NCBI RefSeq assembly: GCF_003253735.1
Contig: NZ_QKYW01000004.1
Span: 124,001 to 188,000 of the forward strand
Direction of reading: 5' to 3'
Length of the DNA: 64,000 bases
Source of the DNA: Pseudomonas sp. URMO17WK12:I2
GTDB taxonomy: Bacteria > Pseudomonadota > Gammaproteobacteria > Pseudomonadales > Pseudomonadaceae
Part shown: positions 1 through 8,884 of the stretch, piece by piece
Numbering within the stretch: position 1 is the stretch's first letter
How the letters are laid out: every line of letters starts with the position of its first letter
Program-made: the position numbers and the translations under genes
The notes under the pieces: generated by a model
What the model was told of the DNA's origin: nothing
The model's input: the letters and a program-made list of their open reading frames with translations, nothing else
Database searches by the model: none

Positions 1-669
1 CTGGGCAACGCCCAGCAGATCGGCAAGCTGCATGACCTGCTCGGCCTGTGCGACATCGTTTCCCTGCACGTGCCGGAACTGCCGTCCACCCAGTGGATGA
101 TCGGCGAGGCGGAAATCCGTGCCATGAAGAAGGGCGGCATCCTGATCAACGCCGCCCGTGGCACCGTGGTCGAGCTCGACCACCTGGCCCAGGCGATCAA
201 GGACGAGCACCTGATCGGCGCCGCCATCGACGTGTTCCCGGTCGAGCCCAAATCCAACGACGATATCTTCGAAAGCCCGCTGCGCGGCCTGGATCGCGTG
301 ATCCTGACCCCGCACATCGGCGGCTCCACCGCCGAAGCCCAGGCCAACATCGGCCTGGAAGTGGCCGAGAAGCTGGTCAAGTACAGCGACAACGGCACCT
401 CGGTGTCCTCGGTCAACTTCCCGGAAGTGGCCCTGCCGGCACACCCGGGCAAGCACCGCCTGCTGCACGTGCACGCCAACGTGCCGGGCGTGATGAGCGA
501 GATCAACAAGGTGTTCGCCGACAACGGCATCAACATCTCCGGCCAGTACCTGCAGACCAACGACAAGGTCGGCTACGTGGTCATTGACGTGGATGCCGAC
601 TACTCCGACCTGGCCCTGGAAAAACTCCAGCAGGTCAACGGCACCATCCGTAGCCGCGTGCTGTTCTAA
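1..669 (+). CDS. serA: D-3-phosphoglycerate dehydrogenase, C-terminal part (5' end outside window)
   Basis: Frame 1 is open from the first base, so this is the last 222 codons of a protein usually about 410 residues long. It catalyses the first step of serine synthesis, oxidising 3-phosphoglycerate with NAD in the cytoplasm. Visible parts are the second half of the NAD-binding/catalytic domain, with NAARGTVV and the catalytic His in LTPHIGGST. A C-terminal ACT domain follows (LLHVHANVPGVMSEINKVF), where serine normally binds for feedback inhibition. The protein ends in the usual short form at F. A strong hairpin terminator follows directly. Recognition is confident; the start and first half cannot be judged. 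Confidence 0.95.
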   Translation: MGNAQQIGKLHDLLGLCDIVSLHVPELPSTQWMIGEAEIRAMKKGGILINAARGTVVELDHLAQAIKDEHLIGAAIDVFPVEPKSNDDIFESPLRGLDRVILTPHIGGSTAEAQANIGLEVAEKLVKYSDNGTSVSSVNFPEVALPAHPGKHRLLHVHANVPGVMSEINKVFADNGINISGQYLQTNDKVGYVVIDVDADYSDLALEKLQQVNGTIRSRVLF

Positions 670-685
670 GCAGGCCGCTGCAACG

Positions 686-714
686 AAAAAGGGAGGCTTC
701 GGCCTCCCTTTTTC
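686..714 (+). terminator. Rho-independent terminator of serA
   Basis: AAAAAGGGAGGC, loop TTCG, then GCCTCCCTTTTT. The stem is perfect with A and T tracts on both sides, so it can also end the convergent oxygenase gene. It lies 17 bp after the serA stop. Confidence 0.9.
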
Positions 715-744
715 ATGCCTGCAATCTGGCACTGTGCAGCAGGA

Positions 745-1368
745 TCAGAGCACGCCGTCACCACGGCGACGGAACCAACCGGTCAAGGACAGGCGGTCGC
801 GGCTGGCCGGCAGCACTTCGTGGGGAATATCTGCAGACAGGAACACCACCAGCGTGCCGGCCTCGGGCAACACGTCACGCACCTGGCCGTCCGCCAGGTA
901 AAGGCGCAACTGACCACCGTCCTCGGCGTGCCAGCCGTCATTGAGGTACAGCACAGCCGATACCGCACGGCGGTCATCGTCGCGGAAGCGATCCAGGTGC
1001 TTGAGGTAGAAGCCGCCCGGTGGGTAGAAGGCAAAGTGGCTCTCATAATCCACCAGCCCCAGGTACAGGCTCTGGTTGATGGCCACGCGCAGTTCGTCGA
1101 GCAGCTGCAGGTAGCCGTCGCAGGCCGGCGACTGACCCGCCTCGAGCCACTGGATATGGTCGCTGCGGGTGCCTTCGCGCACCGCTACCGCATGGCCACG
1201 ACCGGTACCGGCAGGCGCCAGGGTGCCCTGGGCGATGCGCTGGCGGCACTCCTCGGCCAGTTCGCGGGTCAGAGACGTCGGGGCGAATTGGGTTTGCAAC
1301 GACCATCCGAATTCGGCAAGGTCATCGATGATGCGGCTCAGCAGCGAATCGGAAATGTCTGTGGTCAT
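745..1368 (-). CDS. 2OG-Fe(II) oxygenase (SM-20/prolyl-hydroxylase-like)
   Basis: A 207-residue cytoplasmic protein with the double-stranded beta-helix fold of Fe(II)/2-oxoglutarate hydroxylases. The iron ligands are visible as HLD in YLKHLDRF and the distal His in IPHEV. The 2-oxoglutarate-binding Arg is probably in the RDRLSLTGWF segment near the C terminus. The start at MTTDIS was chosen because the upstream in-frame extension is low in typical coding features; the ribosome-binding site is weak. The substrate is unknown: relatives hydroxylate prolines in translation factors, but nothing here identifies the target. It is convergent with serA and divergent from the DUF2059 gene. Confidence 0.8.
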   Translation of the reverse strand: MTTDISDSLLSRIIDDLAEFGWSLQTQFAPTSLTRELAEECRQRIAQGTLAPAGTGRGHAVAVREGTRSDHIQWLEAGQSPACDGYLQLLDELRVAINQSLYLGLVDYESHFAFYPPGGFYLKHLDRFRDDDRRAVSAVLYLNDGWHAEDGGQLRLYLADGQVRDVLPEAGTLVVFLSADIPHEVLPASRDRLSLTGWFRRRGDGVL

Positions 1369-1451
1369 GGGCGAGATTCTACCCTGTGTCGCGTACACCT
1401 CGACAAGCTCCACCTGGCTGCCGAAAATAGCCGCCCCAGACAGGAGTTCGT

Positions 1452-2183
1452 ATGCGCGCGTTGTGTTGTTTCTTGCTGTTGCTCCTGAGCCTCCCGGCCA
1501 TCGCCGACACCCATGCCGAGCTGTATGAAAAAGCCGGCTGGCCGCAGCAGCGCGCGCACTTCAGCGATGCCCTGAGCGCGGCCCAGGCGCGCTACAGCAA
1601 GAGCCTGCCACCGGCTGTGTACCAGGCGCTGGTCGACAACAGCAACCGGCGTTTCGCCGCCCGTGCCATGGACGAGCGTGCCGAAAGCAGCCTGCGCGCC
1701 AATCTCCCCGATCCCGGCCCGGCCCTGCGTTTCTTCGAATCACCCCTGGGTCGCAAGATCGTCAGCGCCGAACTGCTCGCCACCCGCCCTGATCAGTTGG
1801 CCAAGTACGCCGACGGCCTGCCGCTCAGCGAAGCCGATGCCACCCGCCGCCTGCTGATCCGCCACCTGGCCCAGGCCCTGCCGGCCAGCGAAGCGGGTGC
1901 GGAGATCAGCCTGGCCCTGGCCGGCGTGGCGGCCGACAGCCTCAGCCAGATGATTCCCGGCCTGCTCGGTGGCGGTACCGCCCAGGGTCTGCTCGACGGC
2001 CAGCGCCAACGGCTGATGACGCAGATCGACAAGGACCTGGACAACACCCTGCTGCATGTCTACCGCAACCTGTCCGATCCGGAGCTGGAAGAGTTCGTCA
2101 CCTTCGCCCAGTCCAGCGAAGGCGCGGCCTACTACAAGGCGGCCCTGGCGGCGATCCGCGCCGGTCTGGCGGTGGGTCAGTAG
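1452..2183 (+). CDS. DUF2059-domain exported protein
   Basis: A 243-residue protein with a clear N-terminal signal peptide (RALCCFLLLLLSLPAIA, cleavage near ADTH), so periplasmic. The mature part is alpha-helical and ends in a DUF2059-like segment (LSDPELEEFVTFAQSSEG followed by YYKAA). DUF2059 proteins have no established function. Its last 7 bases overlap the end of the convergent alpha/beta-hydrolase gene, so the two coding regions share stop-codon sequence. Family assignment is moderate; export is well supported. Confidence 0.7.
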   Translation: MRALCCFLLLLLSLPAIADTHAELYEKAGWPQQRAHFSDALSAAQARYSKSLPPAVYQALVDNSNRRFAARAMDERAESSLRANLPDPGPALRFFESPLGRKIVSAELLATRPDQLAKYADGLPLSEADATRRLLIRHLAQALPASEAGAEISLALAGVAADSLSQMIPGLLGGGTAQGLLDGQRQRLMTQIDKDLDNTLLHVYRNLSDPELEEFVTFAQSSEGAAYYKAALAAIRAGLAVGQ

Positions 2184-3118
2184 GCGCGGTCCAGCTGCTC
2201 GCCGAGGTAAGCGAAATAGCGCTGGCGCAGCGGCGCCACCTCGTTGGCCAGGTGGTGGCGCGCCTCGGGCAGGCGCAGGATGCGCGGCGCACTGAACTTG
2301 TTCTCGAGCACCGCCAGGTTGTGCCGCCAGTCTACCGTCATGTCCGCCTCGCCCTGGATGATCAGCGGGCTGCGCGTGCTGCGCGGTGCCTGCTCGATGC
2401 GCGGCACCCACTGGCTCAGCGCACCGACCCAGACCGTGGGCACCACCTTGGGCTGCAAGGGATCGCGGTTGCGCAGGAAATCGAGAAACTCCGGGTCACT
2501 GGAGTTCTCGCTGAAGCGCCGCGGAATCTCCTGCACGAAGCGCCGCAGCAGCCGGTAGCTGAGCTGCGACCAGTTCCAGCGGCGCGGCCGTACCAGGGGC
2601 GCCAGCAGGATGGTTTCCCCCACCTCGGCCAGCGGCTGGTCGTTGAGCAGGTAATCGATCAGGATCGCCCCGCCGGTGCTCTGCCCGCACAGGTGCCACG
2701 GCGCCGGCAGGCCCAGAGCGTCGGCCTGCTGCAAGGCGGCACGCAATACCGCCTGGTATTCGGCGAAATCCTTGATACTGGCCCGCGGGCCACTGGACAG
2801 CCCGTGCCCCGGCAAGTCCACGGCCAGCACCGCGAAGCCGGCCTCCAGCGCCCACTCGATCACATGCCGATATAGGCCGCTGTGGTCGTAATAGCCGTGC
2901 AGCAGCAACAGGGTGGCGCGAGGCGCAACGGGCTGCCAGAGCTGAGCGGCAATGCGGTAGCCATCCACCTCGAACCAGCCCAGCCGGCTGTCGACCGCCT
3001 CGCGAGGCAGGAAGCCGTAGAACTGCCGATAGGCGAGTTCCGCGGCCGACAGCGGCGCGGCGCTGGCCAGCGGGCGCAGGCTGGCGACCAGTGGTTCGGG
3101 TTGGAAGATTTCTGACAT
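2177..3118 (-). CDS. alpha/beta hydrolase, lysophospholipase-like
   Basis: A 313-residue cytoplasmic hydrolase. It shows the oxyanion-region motif LLLHGYYDHSG, the nucleophile elbow CGQSTGG (GxSxG type) and an acid/His region near the C terminus (QGEADMTVDW ... LPEARHHLANE). This resembles monoacylglycerol lipase/lysophospholipase L2 (Hydrolase_4) proteins. The start was set at MSEIFQ rather than three codons upstream. The substrate cannot be predicted beyond a carboxyl ester. It is divergent from the thioredoxin-like gene at 3242 and convergent with the DUF2059 gene, with a 7-base overlap. Confidence 0.8.
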   Translation of the reverse strand: MSEIFQPEPLVASLRPLASAAPLSAAELAYRQFYGFLPREAVDSRLGWFEVDGYRIAAQLWQPVAPRATLLLLHGYYDHSGLYRHVIEWALEAGFAVLAVDLPGHGLSSGPRASIKDFAEYQAVLRAALQQADALGLPAPWHLCGQSTGGAILIDYLLNDQPLAEVGETILLAPLVRPRRWNWSQLSYRLLRRFVQEIPRRFSENSSDPEFLDFLRNRDPLQPKVVPTVWVGALSQWVPRIEQAPRSTRSPLIIQGEADMTVDWRHNLAVLENKFSAPRILRLPEARHHLANEVAPLRQRYFAYLGEQLDRAY

Positions 3119-3241
3119 CGGCACCATCGACTCTCATTGATTCACGGCAGCATCACCCGGGTGGGCAGCCGCTACAGTGACGATCTTCTGCTGCCAGGCT
3201 CGCCGTGGCAAGCCACCGAATCGCCTACGGAAGCTGCCGGC

Positions 3242-3811
3242 ATGGCCCATTCCCGCCGCAACACCCTCCTCGCCTGCCTGGTCGCGGCACTCGGGCTGCT
3301 CGCCATGCTCGCCGCCTTCTGGTGGTTCCAGGCCCATTACCTGCGTGCGTTCGATGAACGTACCGCGCTGTTTACCGGAGGCGAGCTGCACCTGCCAGAG
3401 CAGCTGGCAGGGCCGGGCAAGATTCGCCTGGTGCATTTCTGGGACCCCGCCTGCCCCTGCAATGTTGGCAACCAGCAGCACCTCGGCGAGTTGCTGGAAC
3501 GCTACAGCGAGCGTGGCGTGCAGTTCTATTCGGTGCGCAAACCCGGCAGCCAGGGGCAATTGCCGCAGGCGTTACGAGCACTGCAGCCCCTCGATGGCTT
3601 GACCGGCAGCCAGCAGCTGCCGGCCAGCCCGGCCGTGGCGATCTGGGATCAGCGCGGCGAGCTGGCCTACTTCGGTCCCTACAGCAGTGGCGTTACCTGT
3701 ACCTCCGGCAACAGCTTCGTCGAGCCGCTGCTCGATGCGTTGCTCGACGGACGAAAAGTGCTGGCGGACAACAACCTGGCCAACGGCTGTTTCTGCGACT
3801 GGGCGCCATGA
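3242..3811 (+). CDS. membrane-anchored thioredoxin-fold protein (DUF6436-like)
   Basis: A 189-residue protein with one N-terminal membrane helix (LLACLVAALGLLAMLAAFWW), then a periplasmic thioredoxin-like domain. The segment VHFWDPACPCNVGNQQHL gives a CPC in place of the classic CxxC. A second cysteine cluster (TCTSG and NGCFCDW) lies at the C terminus. The start at MAHSRRN puts the helix at the expected position; an in-frame extension to 3137 is possible. The atypical cysteine pattern means oxidoreductase activity is only an inference. It sits just upstream of the acylase gene on the same strand. Confidence 0.65.
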   Translation: MAHSRRNTLLACLVAALGLLAMLAAFWWFQAHYLRAFDERTALFTGGELHLPEQLAGPGKIRLVHFWDPACPCNVGNQQHLGELLERYSERGVQFYSVRKPGSQGQLPQALRALQPLDGLTGSQQLPASPAVAIWDQRGELAYFGPYSSGVTCTSGNSFVEPLLDALLDGRKVLADNNLANGCFCDWAP

Positions 3812-3956
3812 CGACGACCATGCCCGGCCTCATCAATCGCGTAGGTCACCAGCCGCGGCGGATAATTCGCAACCTGGTCACGGCCTGAGCGGCCTGCCTT
3901 GCAGTTCACGCTGATTGCCCGCAGCATGGCGGCCCGCGTGCAACAAGGATGGCAGC

Positions 3957-6335
3957 ATGAAACGCTTCCTCATCATCCTGGCGGCCGTGCTGCTCACGAC
4001 AGCCGGCGGTGGTGCCTGGTACCTGCATGGCAAGCAGCCGCTGCGTGACGGCGAGCTGGCGTTGCAGCACCTTGGCGCACCGGTGCAGGTGCGCTATGAC
4101 GAGCGCGGCGTGCCGCATATCGAGGCGCAGAACGAGGCCGACCTGTACCGCGCCCTGGGCTTCGTGCAGGCCCAGGACCGGCTGTTCCAGATGGAGATGC
4201 TGCGCCGCCTGGCCCGTGGCGAGCTGGCCGAAATTCTCGGTGCCAAGCTGCTGCCCACCGACCGTCTGTTCCGCACCCTGCAGATCCGTGAGCGCGCCGA
4301 CCAGCAGGCCCGCGAGCTGGATCCCGAAAGCCCTCACGGCAAGGCGCTGGCCGCCTATCTGGACGGCATCAACCAGTATCAGGACAGCCGCCCGGCGCCG
4401 CTGGAATTCGACTTGCTGGGCATCGAGAAACGCCCCTTCAGCGCCGCCGACACCCTGTCCATCGCCGGCTACCTGGCCTACAGCTTCGCTGCCGCGCTAC
4501 GCAGCGAACCCCTGCTGACGCGCATTCGCGATGAGCTGGGCAGCGACTACCTGAAGATCTTCGATACCGAATGGCACCCAGAAGGCGTGCTTGAAAGCCA
4601 ACTCGGCAACAACGACTGGCAGTTGCTCGACCGGCTCGTCGCGCTGAGCGATCAGGCCCTCGCCGACAGTGGCCTGCCGCAGTTCGAGGGCAGCAACGCC
4701 TGGGCGGTTTCCGGCGCCCGCACCGCCAGCGGCCAGCCGCTGCTGGCCGGCGACCCGCACATCCGCTTCTCGGCGCCATCGGTGTGGTACGAGGCACACC
4801 TCAAGGCCCCGGGGTTCGAGCTCTATGGCCACCACCAGCCGGCAACCCCGGTGGCCTTTCTCGGCCACAACCGGGATTTTGCCTGGACCCTGACCATGTT
4901 CCAGAACGACGACATGGACCTGATCGCCGAGCGCCGCAACCCGGAGAACCCTGAACAGGTCTGGTACCAGGGCCGCTGGGTCGACCTGCAGCAGCGCCAG
5001 GAAGTGATCAAGGTAAAGGATGGCGAACCGGTAACTCTGCTGCTGCGGCGCTCGCCCCACGGCCCGATCATCAACGACGCCCTGGGTGACAGCGCCGGCA
5101 CCACGCCAATCGCCATGTGGTGGACCTTCCTGGAAACCGAGAATCCGCTGCTCGACGCCTTCTATCGCCTCAACCGTGCCGACACCCTGGCCAAGGGCCG
5201 CGCCGCCGCCGAGCGCATCCACGCGCCGGGCCTCAACCTGGTATGGGCCAACGCCGGCGGCGACATCGCCTGGTGGGCGGCGGCCAAACTGCCGATACGG
5301 CCTGCCGGGGTGAACCCCGCGTTCATCCTCGATGGCAGCGCCGAGGCGGCCGACAAGCTCGGCTTCTACCCGTTCAGCGCCAACCCCCAGGAAGAGAATC
5401 CAACCCGCGGCTACATCGTCTCGGCCAACTTCCAACCGTTGCCGGCCAGCGGCATCGAGATTCCCGGCTACTACAACCCGCCAGAGCGCGGCCAACGCCT
5501 GAATACACGGCTGGCCGACCCGAGCGTGCGCTGGGATCTCGACAACAGCCAGGCCCTGCAACTGGAAACCGCCACGGCCTATGGGCCGCAACTGCTGACA
5601 CCGATACTCGATGACCTGCGCGCCGCGGCAGCAGACGAGCAGGAACGCGAGCTGGTCGAGACGTTGGCCGCGTGGCAAGGCGACCATCCACTGCAATCGC
5701 TGCCGGCGACCCTGTTCAACCAGCTCAGCTATGAGCTGGGCCGCGCGACCCTGGCGCCGCGCCTGGGGCCGCAGGCCTTCGAGCAATTGTTGTCGACCCG
5801 GATGATCGACAGTGCACTGCCGCGCCTGACCGCTGACCCGCACTCACCCTGGTGGTCCGGGGTCGATGGCCGCCCGCGCAACCGCACCGAAGCGGTGGCC
5901 GAGGCCTGGCGCGCCACCTTGCAGCATCTGCGCGCCACCCTCGGCGAGAACCCGGCGCGATGGCGCTGGGGCCAGGCCCATACCCTTACCCACCAGCATC
6001 CGCTGGGCGTGCAGTGGCCGCTGGGCGCGCTGCTCAACGTAGGGCCGCTGCCGGCACCCGGCGGGCATGAGATGCCCAACAACCTGTCGCAGCGTATCGG
6101 TGCCGCGCCCTGGGCCGTGGGCTATGGGCCCTCGACGCGCCGGCTGATCGACCTGGCCGATGCCGACCACAGCCTGGGCATCAACCCGCTGGGCCAGAGC
6201 GGCGTGCCGTTCGACCGCCACTACAGCGACCAGGCCCGGCGCTTCATCCAGGGCCAGTACGTGCCGCAGCACCTGAGCGCCGACGACGTCGCCGCTCACA
6301 CACGCGGCACGCTGACCCTGCAGCCTGCGCACTGA
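3957..6335 (+). CDS. Ntn-hydrolase penicillin acylase family protein (HacB-like acyl-homoserine-lactone acylase candidate)
   Basis: A 792-residue precursor with an N-terminal signal/anchor (FLIILAAVLLTTAGGGAW), an alpha-subunit region, a spacer and a beta-subunit. The beta-subunit begins at the autocatalytic nucleophile Ser246 in FEGSNAWAVSG. The later motifs LAGDPHIRF and FLGHNRDFAWTLT are typical of penicillin-G/AHL acylases. The start at MKRFLI has AAGGA 7 bases upstream. The order serA–oxygenase–hydrolase–acylase resembles, from memory, the PAO1 region holding PA0305 (HacB, an AHL acylase), which suggests quorum-signal or N-acyl amide cleavage in the periplasm. Substrate preference cannot be read from sequence. 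Confidence 0.85.
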   Translation: MKRFLIILAAVLLTTAGGGAWYLHGKQPLRDGELALQHLGAPVQVRYDERGVPHIEAQNEADLYRALGFVQAQDRLFQMEMLRRLARGELAEILGAKLLPTDRLFRTLQIRERADQQARELDPESPHGKALAAYLDGINQYQDSRPAPLEFDLLGIEKRPFSAADTLSIAGYLAYSFAAALRSEPLLTRIRDELGSDYLKIFDTEWHPEGVLESQLGNNDWQLLDRLVALSDQALADSGLPQFEGSNAWAVSGARTASGQPLLAGDPHIRFSAPSVWYEAHLKAPGFELYGHHQPATPVAFLGHNRDFAWTLTMFQNDDMDLIAERRNPENPEQVWYQGRWVDLQQRQEVIKVKDGEPVTLLLRRSPHGPIINDALGDSAGTTPIAMWWTFLETENPLLDAFYRLNRADTLAKGRAAAERIHAPGLNLVWANAGGDIAWWAAAKLPIRPAGVNPAFILDGSAEAADKLGFYPFSANPQEENPTRGYIVSANFQPLPASGIEIPGYYNPPERGQRLNTRLADPSVRWDLDNSQALQLETATAYGPQLLTPILDDLRAAAADEQERELVETLAAWQGDHPLQSLPATLFNQLSYELGRATLAPRLGPQAFEQLLSTRMIDSALPRLTADPHSPWWSGVDGRPRNRTEAVAEAWRATLQHLRATLGENPARWRWGQAHTLTHQHPLGVQWPLGALLNVGPLPAPGGHEMPNNLSQRIGAAPWAVGYGPSTRRLIDLADADHSLGINPLGQSGVPFDRHYSDQARRFIQGQYVPQHLSADDVAAHTRGTLTLQPAH

Positions 6336-6354
6336 AAACAGAAATCGCGGGCAT

Positions 6355-6385
6355 GAAAAAGCCCGCCATAAAGGCGGGCTTTTTC
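6355..6385. terminator. Bidirectional terminator between the acylase gene and rpmG
   Basis: AAAAAGCCCGCC, loop ATAAA, then GGCGGGCTTTTT. The flanking A and T tracts allow termination of both the acylase transcript (+) and rpmBG (-). Confidence 0.9.
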
Positions 6386-6400
6386 CAGTCAGCCGATCAA

Positions 6401-6556
6401 TTACTTGATCTTGGCTTCCTTGTACGCAACGTGCTTGCGGACGACCGGATCGTATTTCTTGATCTCGATCTTGTCCGGGGTGGTGCGCTTGTTCTTGTCG
6501 GTGGTGTAGAAGTGGCCGGTACCGGCGCTGGACACCAAACGGATCAGTTCACGCAT
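6401..6556 (-). CDS. rpmG: 50S ribosomal protein L33
   Basis: A 51-residue protein matching bacterial L33 over its whole length ([19 protein letters not shown] ... [19 protein letters not shown]). AAGGAG precedes the ATG at the right distance, so the in-frame extension upstream is not used. It lacks the CxxC zinc pairs of the C+ form, so it is the zinc-independent type, as is usual when zinc can be limiting. It is second in the rpmB-rpmG operon, 10 bp after rpmB. Confidence 0.97.
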   Translation of the reverse strand: MRELIRLVSSAGTGHFYTTDKNKRTTPDKIEIKKYDPVVRKHVAYKEAKIK

Positions 6557-6566
6557 GACAGTCTCC

Positions 6567-6803
6567 TTAAACCTTTTCGCCGCGAGCACGAAGCTCGGCC
6601 AGAACTACGTCAATACCACGTTTGTCGATGATGCGCATACCTTTGGTGGACAGGCGCAGACGCACGAAGCGGTTTTCAGACTCGACCCAGAAGCGGTGAT
6701 GCTGCAGGTTCGGCAGGAAACGACGACGGGTTTTGTTGTTTGCGTGGGAAATGTTATTCCCGGTTACCGGACCCTTACCGGTAACTTGACAGACTCTCGA
6801 CAT
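6567..6803 (-). CDS. rpmB: 50S ribosomal protein L28
   Basis: A 78-residue protein with the conserved L28 start [17 protein letters not shown] and the [16 protein letters not shown] segment. It is a component of the large ribosomal subunit. It is first gene of the rpmB-rpmG pair, transcribed from a well-formed promoter at 6950-6978. It has a single Cys and no CxxC pairs, as in the zinc-independent L28 form. Confidence 0.97.
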   Translation of the reverse strand: MSRVCQVTGKGPVTGNNISHANNKTRRRFLPNLQHHRFWVESENRFVRLRLSTKGMRIIDKRGIDVVLAELRARGEKV

Positions 6804-6949
6804 ACCTCAGCCCTCTAAAACCACATGCCCAACCCGGCATGGGTTGGCCGCTTAATCTCTGTTTTTCGGCGCTGGGCGCCGCGTTTCTTCAGGGTCTTAC
6901 CGGTGATAGATCGCGATCAAGCAGCCGGGCCCCTAGAAAAGAGCGCTGC

Positions 6950-6978
6950 TTTATACCAGAAAGTCCCCACAGCAACAA
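6950..6978 (-). promoter_or_regulatory. Probable sigma70 promoter of rpmBG
   Basis: On the minus strand TTGTTG (6978-6973), a 17-base spacer and TATAAA (6955-6950). The -10 lies about 147 bp upstream of the rpmB start. The rest of the 378-bp gap (6804-7181) contains only a short GACGAGC/GCTCGTC hairpin near 7040-7057 and no open frame I would call. Confidence 0.65.
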
Positions 6979-7181
6979 GCGCGAACGTACTTTAAATGCA
7001 CGCCATCCGGGCGCTGCGCCCACAGGTGGCGGGCAGGGAGACGAGCGACCGCTCGTCGCCCTATTTCGTTGTTAGCCTGCATCTTATCGTTTAGGGTCTG
7101 TCCACGCGATAACGCGACCCTCCTCCCAGCTTTCTCACCAGCGGCCCGCCGGATGCGCGCCGTTTCGTTCAGGAGATCACC

Positions 7182-8759
7182 ATGCGCCTTGCCCTGTTGC
7201 CGCTGCTCGTCGCCCCGTTGTTCGCCCAGGCCGCGACCCTGAGCGTCTGTACCGAAGCCAGCCCCGACGGTTTCGATGTGGTGCAATACAACTCCCTGAC
7301 CACCACCAACGCCTCGGCCGACGTGCTGATGAACCGCCTGGTGGAGTTCGATGCCGCCAGCGGCAAGCTGCAGCCGAGCCTGGCCAGCAGCTGGAAGATC
7401 TCCGACGACGGCCTGAGCTACACCTTTACCCTGCGCCCGGACGTGCTGTTCCACCGCACCGACTACTTCAAGCCCACCCGCCGGACGCTGGAAGCCGATG
7501 ACGTGCTGTTCAGCTTCGAGCGCATGCTCGATAGCAATCACCCGTGGCACAAGACGGCCACCAGCGGCTATCCCCATGCCCAGTCCATGCAGTGGCCCGA
7601 GCTGATCAAGGCGGTGGAAAAGGTAGACGCCCACACCGTGCGAATCACCCTGAACAAGCCGGACGCGACCTTTCTCGCCACCCTGAGCATGGGCTTCGCC
7701 TCCATCTATTCCGCCGAATACGCCGACCAGTTGCTCAAGGCCGGCACGCCGGAGAAGCTCAACAGCCAGCCGATCGGCACCGGACCCTTCGTGTTCCGGC
7801 GCTTCCAGAAGGACGCCGCGGTGCGCTACACCGCCAACGCCGACTATTTCGCCGGCAAGCCGAAGGTCGACGCCCTGGTATACGCCATCACCCCGGATGC
7901 CAACGTGCGCCTGCAGCGCCTGCGCCGCGGCGAGTGCCAGATCGCCCTGTCGCCCAAACCGGTCGATGTCGAAGCCGCGCGCAAGGATGCCGACCTGAGC
8001 ACGGTGAAGACCGCCGCCTTCATGACCGCCTTCGTGGCCATCAACAGCCAGCACCCGCCGCTGGACAAACCCGCCGTGCGCCAGGCCATCAACCTGGCCT
8101 TCGACAAGAGCAGCTATATCAAGGCGGTGTTCGAGAACAGCGCCGAACCGGCCAACGGCCCCTATCCGCCGAACACCTGGAGCTACGCCAGCGACCTGCC
8201 GGGCTACCCCCACGATCCGCAGAAGGCTCGCGAGCTGCTCAAGCAAGCCGGGCTGGCCGATGGTTTCAGCACCACCATCTGGACGCGCCCCTCGGGCAGC
8301 CTGCTAAACCCCAACCCCAGCCTGGGTGCTCAATTGCTGCAGGCCGATCTGGCCGAAATCGGCATCAAGGCGCAGATCCGGGTGATCGAGTGGGGCGAGC
8401 TGATCCGCCGCGCCAAGGCCGGCGAGCATGACCTGCTGTTCATGGGCTGGGCCGGCGACAACGGCGATCCGGACAATTTCCTAACGCCGCAGTTTTCCTG
8501 CGCCTCGGTGGAGTCCGGGCTGAACTTCGCGCGCTTCTGCGACGCCAAGCTCGACAAACTGATCACCGACGGCAAGGCGCTCAGCGACCAGGCCAAGCGC
8601 AGCGCCCTGTATCAGGACGCCCAGGCGATCATCCAGCAGCAGGCACTGTGGCTGCCCCTGGCCCACCCGACCGCCTACGCACTGACCCGCAAGGGCGTCG
8701 AGGGCTACAGCGTGAGCCCCTTTGGCCGGCAGGACTTCTCCCAGGTCAGCGTGCCGTGA
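7182..8759 (+). CDS. Peptide ABC transporter substrate-binding protein (SBP family 5, DppA-like)
   Basis: A 525-residue periplasmic binding protein with a short signal peptide (RLALLPLLVAPLFAQAA). It has family-5 hallmarks: SPDGFDVVQYNSLTTTNAS near the N terminus, LASSWKISDDGLSYTFTLR, and YPHDPQKARELLKQAGLADG near the C-terminal third. It should capture di- or oligopeptides for a Dpp-type importer, but no permease or ATPase genes adjoin it, so it must share a transporter encoded elsewhere. Its position beside rpmBG matches PAO1 PA5317. Two strong hairpins follow the stop. Confidence 0.88.
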   Translation: MRLALLPLLVAPLFAQAATLSVCTEASPDGFDVVQYNSLTTTNASADVLMNRLVEFDAASGKLQPSLASSWKISDDGLSYTFTLRPDVLFHRTDYFKPTRRTLEADDVLFSFERMLDSNHPWHKTATSGYPHAQSMQWPELIKAVEKVDAHTVRITLNKPDATFLATLSMGFASIYSAEYADQLLKAGTPEKLNSQPIGTGPFVFRRFQKDAAVRYTANADYFAGKPKVDALVYAITPDANVRLQRLRRGECQIALSPKPVDVEAARKDADLSTVKTAAFMTAFVAINSQHPPLDKPAVRQAINLAFDKSSYIKAVFENSAEPANGPYPPNTWSYASDLPGYPHDPQKARELLKQAGLADGFSTTIWTRPSGSLLNPNPSLGAQLLQADLAEIGIKAQIRVIEWGELIRRAKAGEHDLLFMGWAGDNGDPDNFLTPQFSCASVESGLNFARFCDAKLDKLITDGKALSDQAKRSALYQDAQAIIQQQALWLPLAHPTAYALTRKGVEGYSVSPFGRQDFSQVSVP

Positions 8760-8763
8760 CCGA

Positions 8764-8832
8764 AGCGGGCTGCCCCCAAGGCGCAGGGCAGCCCGCTGCC
8801 GAGAAAGCACGCCGGTGGCTGTCACCGGCGTG
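8764..8832 (+). terminator. Tandem stem-loops after the peptide-binding protein gene
   Basis: Stem 1 is AGCGGGCTGCCC (8764-8775) with GGGCAGCCCGCT (8786-8797). Stem 2 is CACGCCGGTG (8808-8817) with CACCGGCGTG (8823-8832). Both stems are perfect but neither is followed directly by a T tract; TTGGTTTTTT comes about 20 bases later. They could terminate transcription or stabilise the mRNA 3' end. Confidence 0.6.
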
Positions 8833-8884
8833 ACATACGGCTGCCGCACCCTGTTGGTTTTTTAACCGCAGGGAATCATCTGCC

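Noticed and set aside
8764..8832. Small RNA formed by the two strong hairpins
   Set aside because: No promoter and no T tract directly behind either stem; 3'-end structures of the upstream mRNA are the simpler reading.
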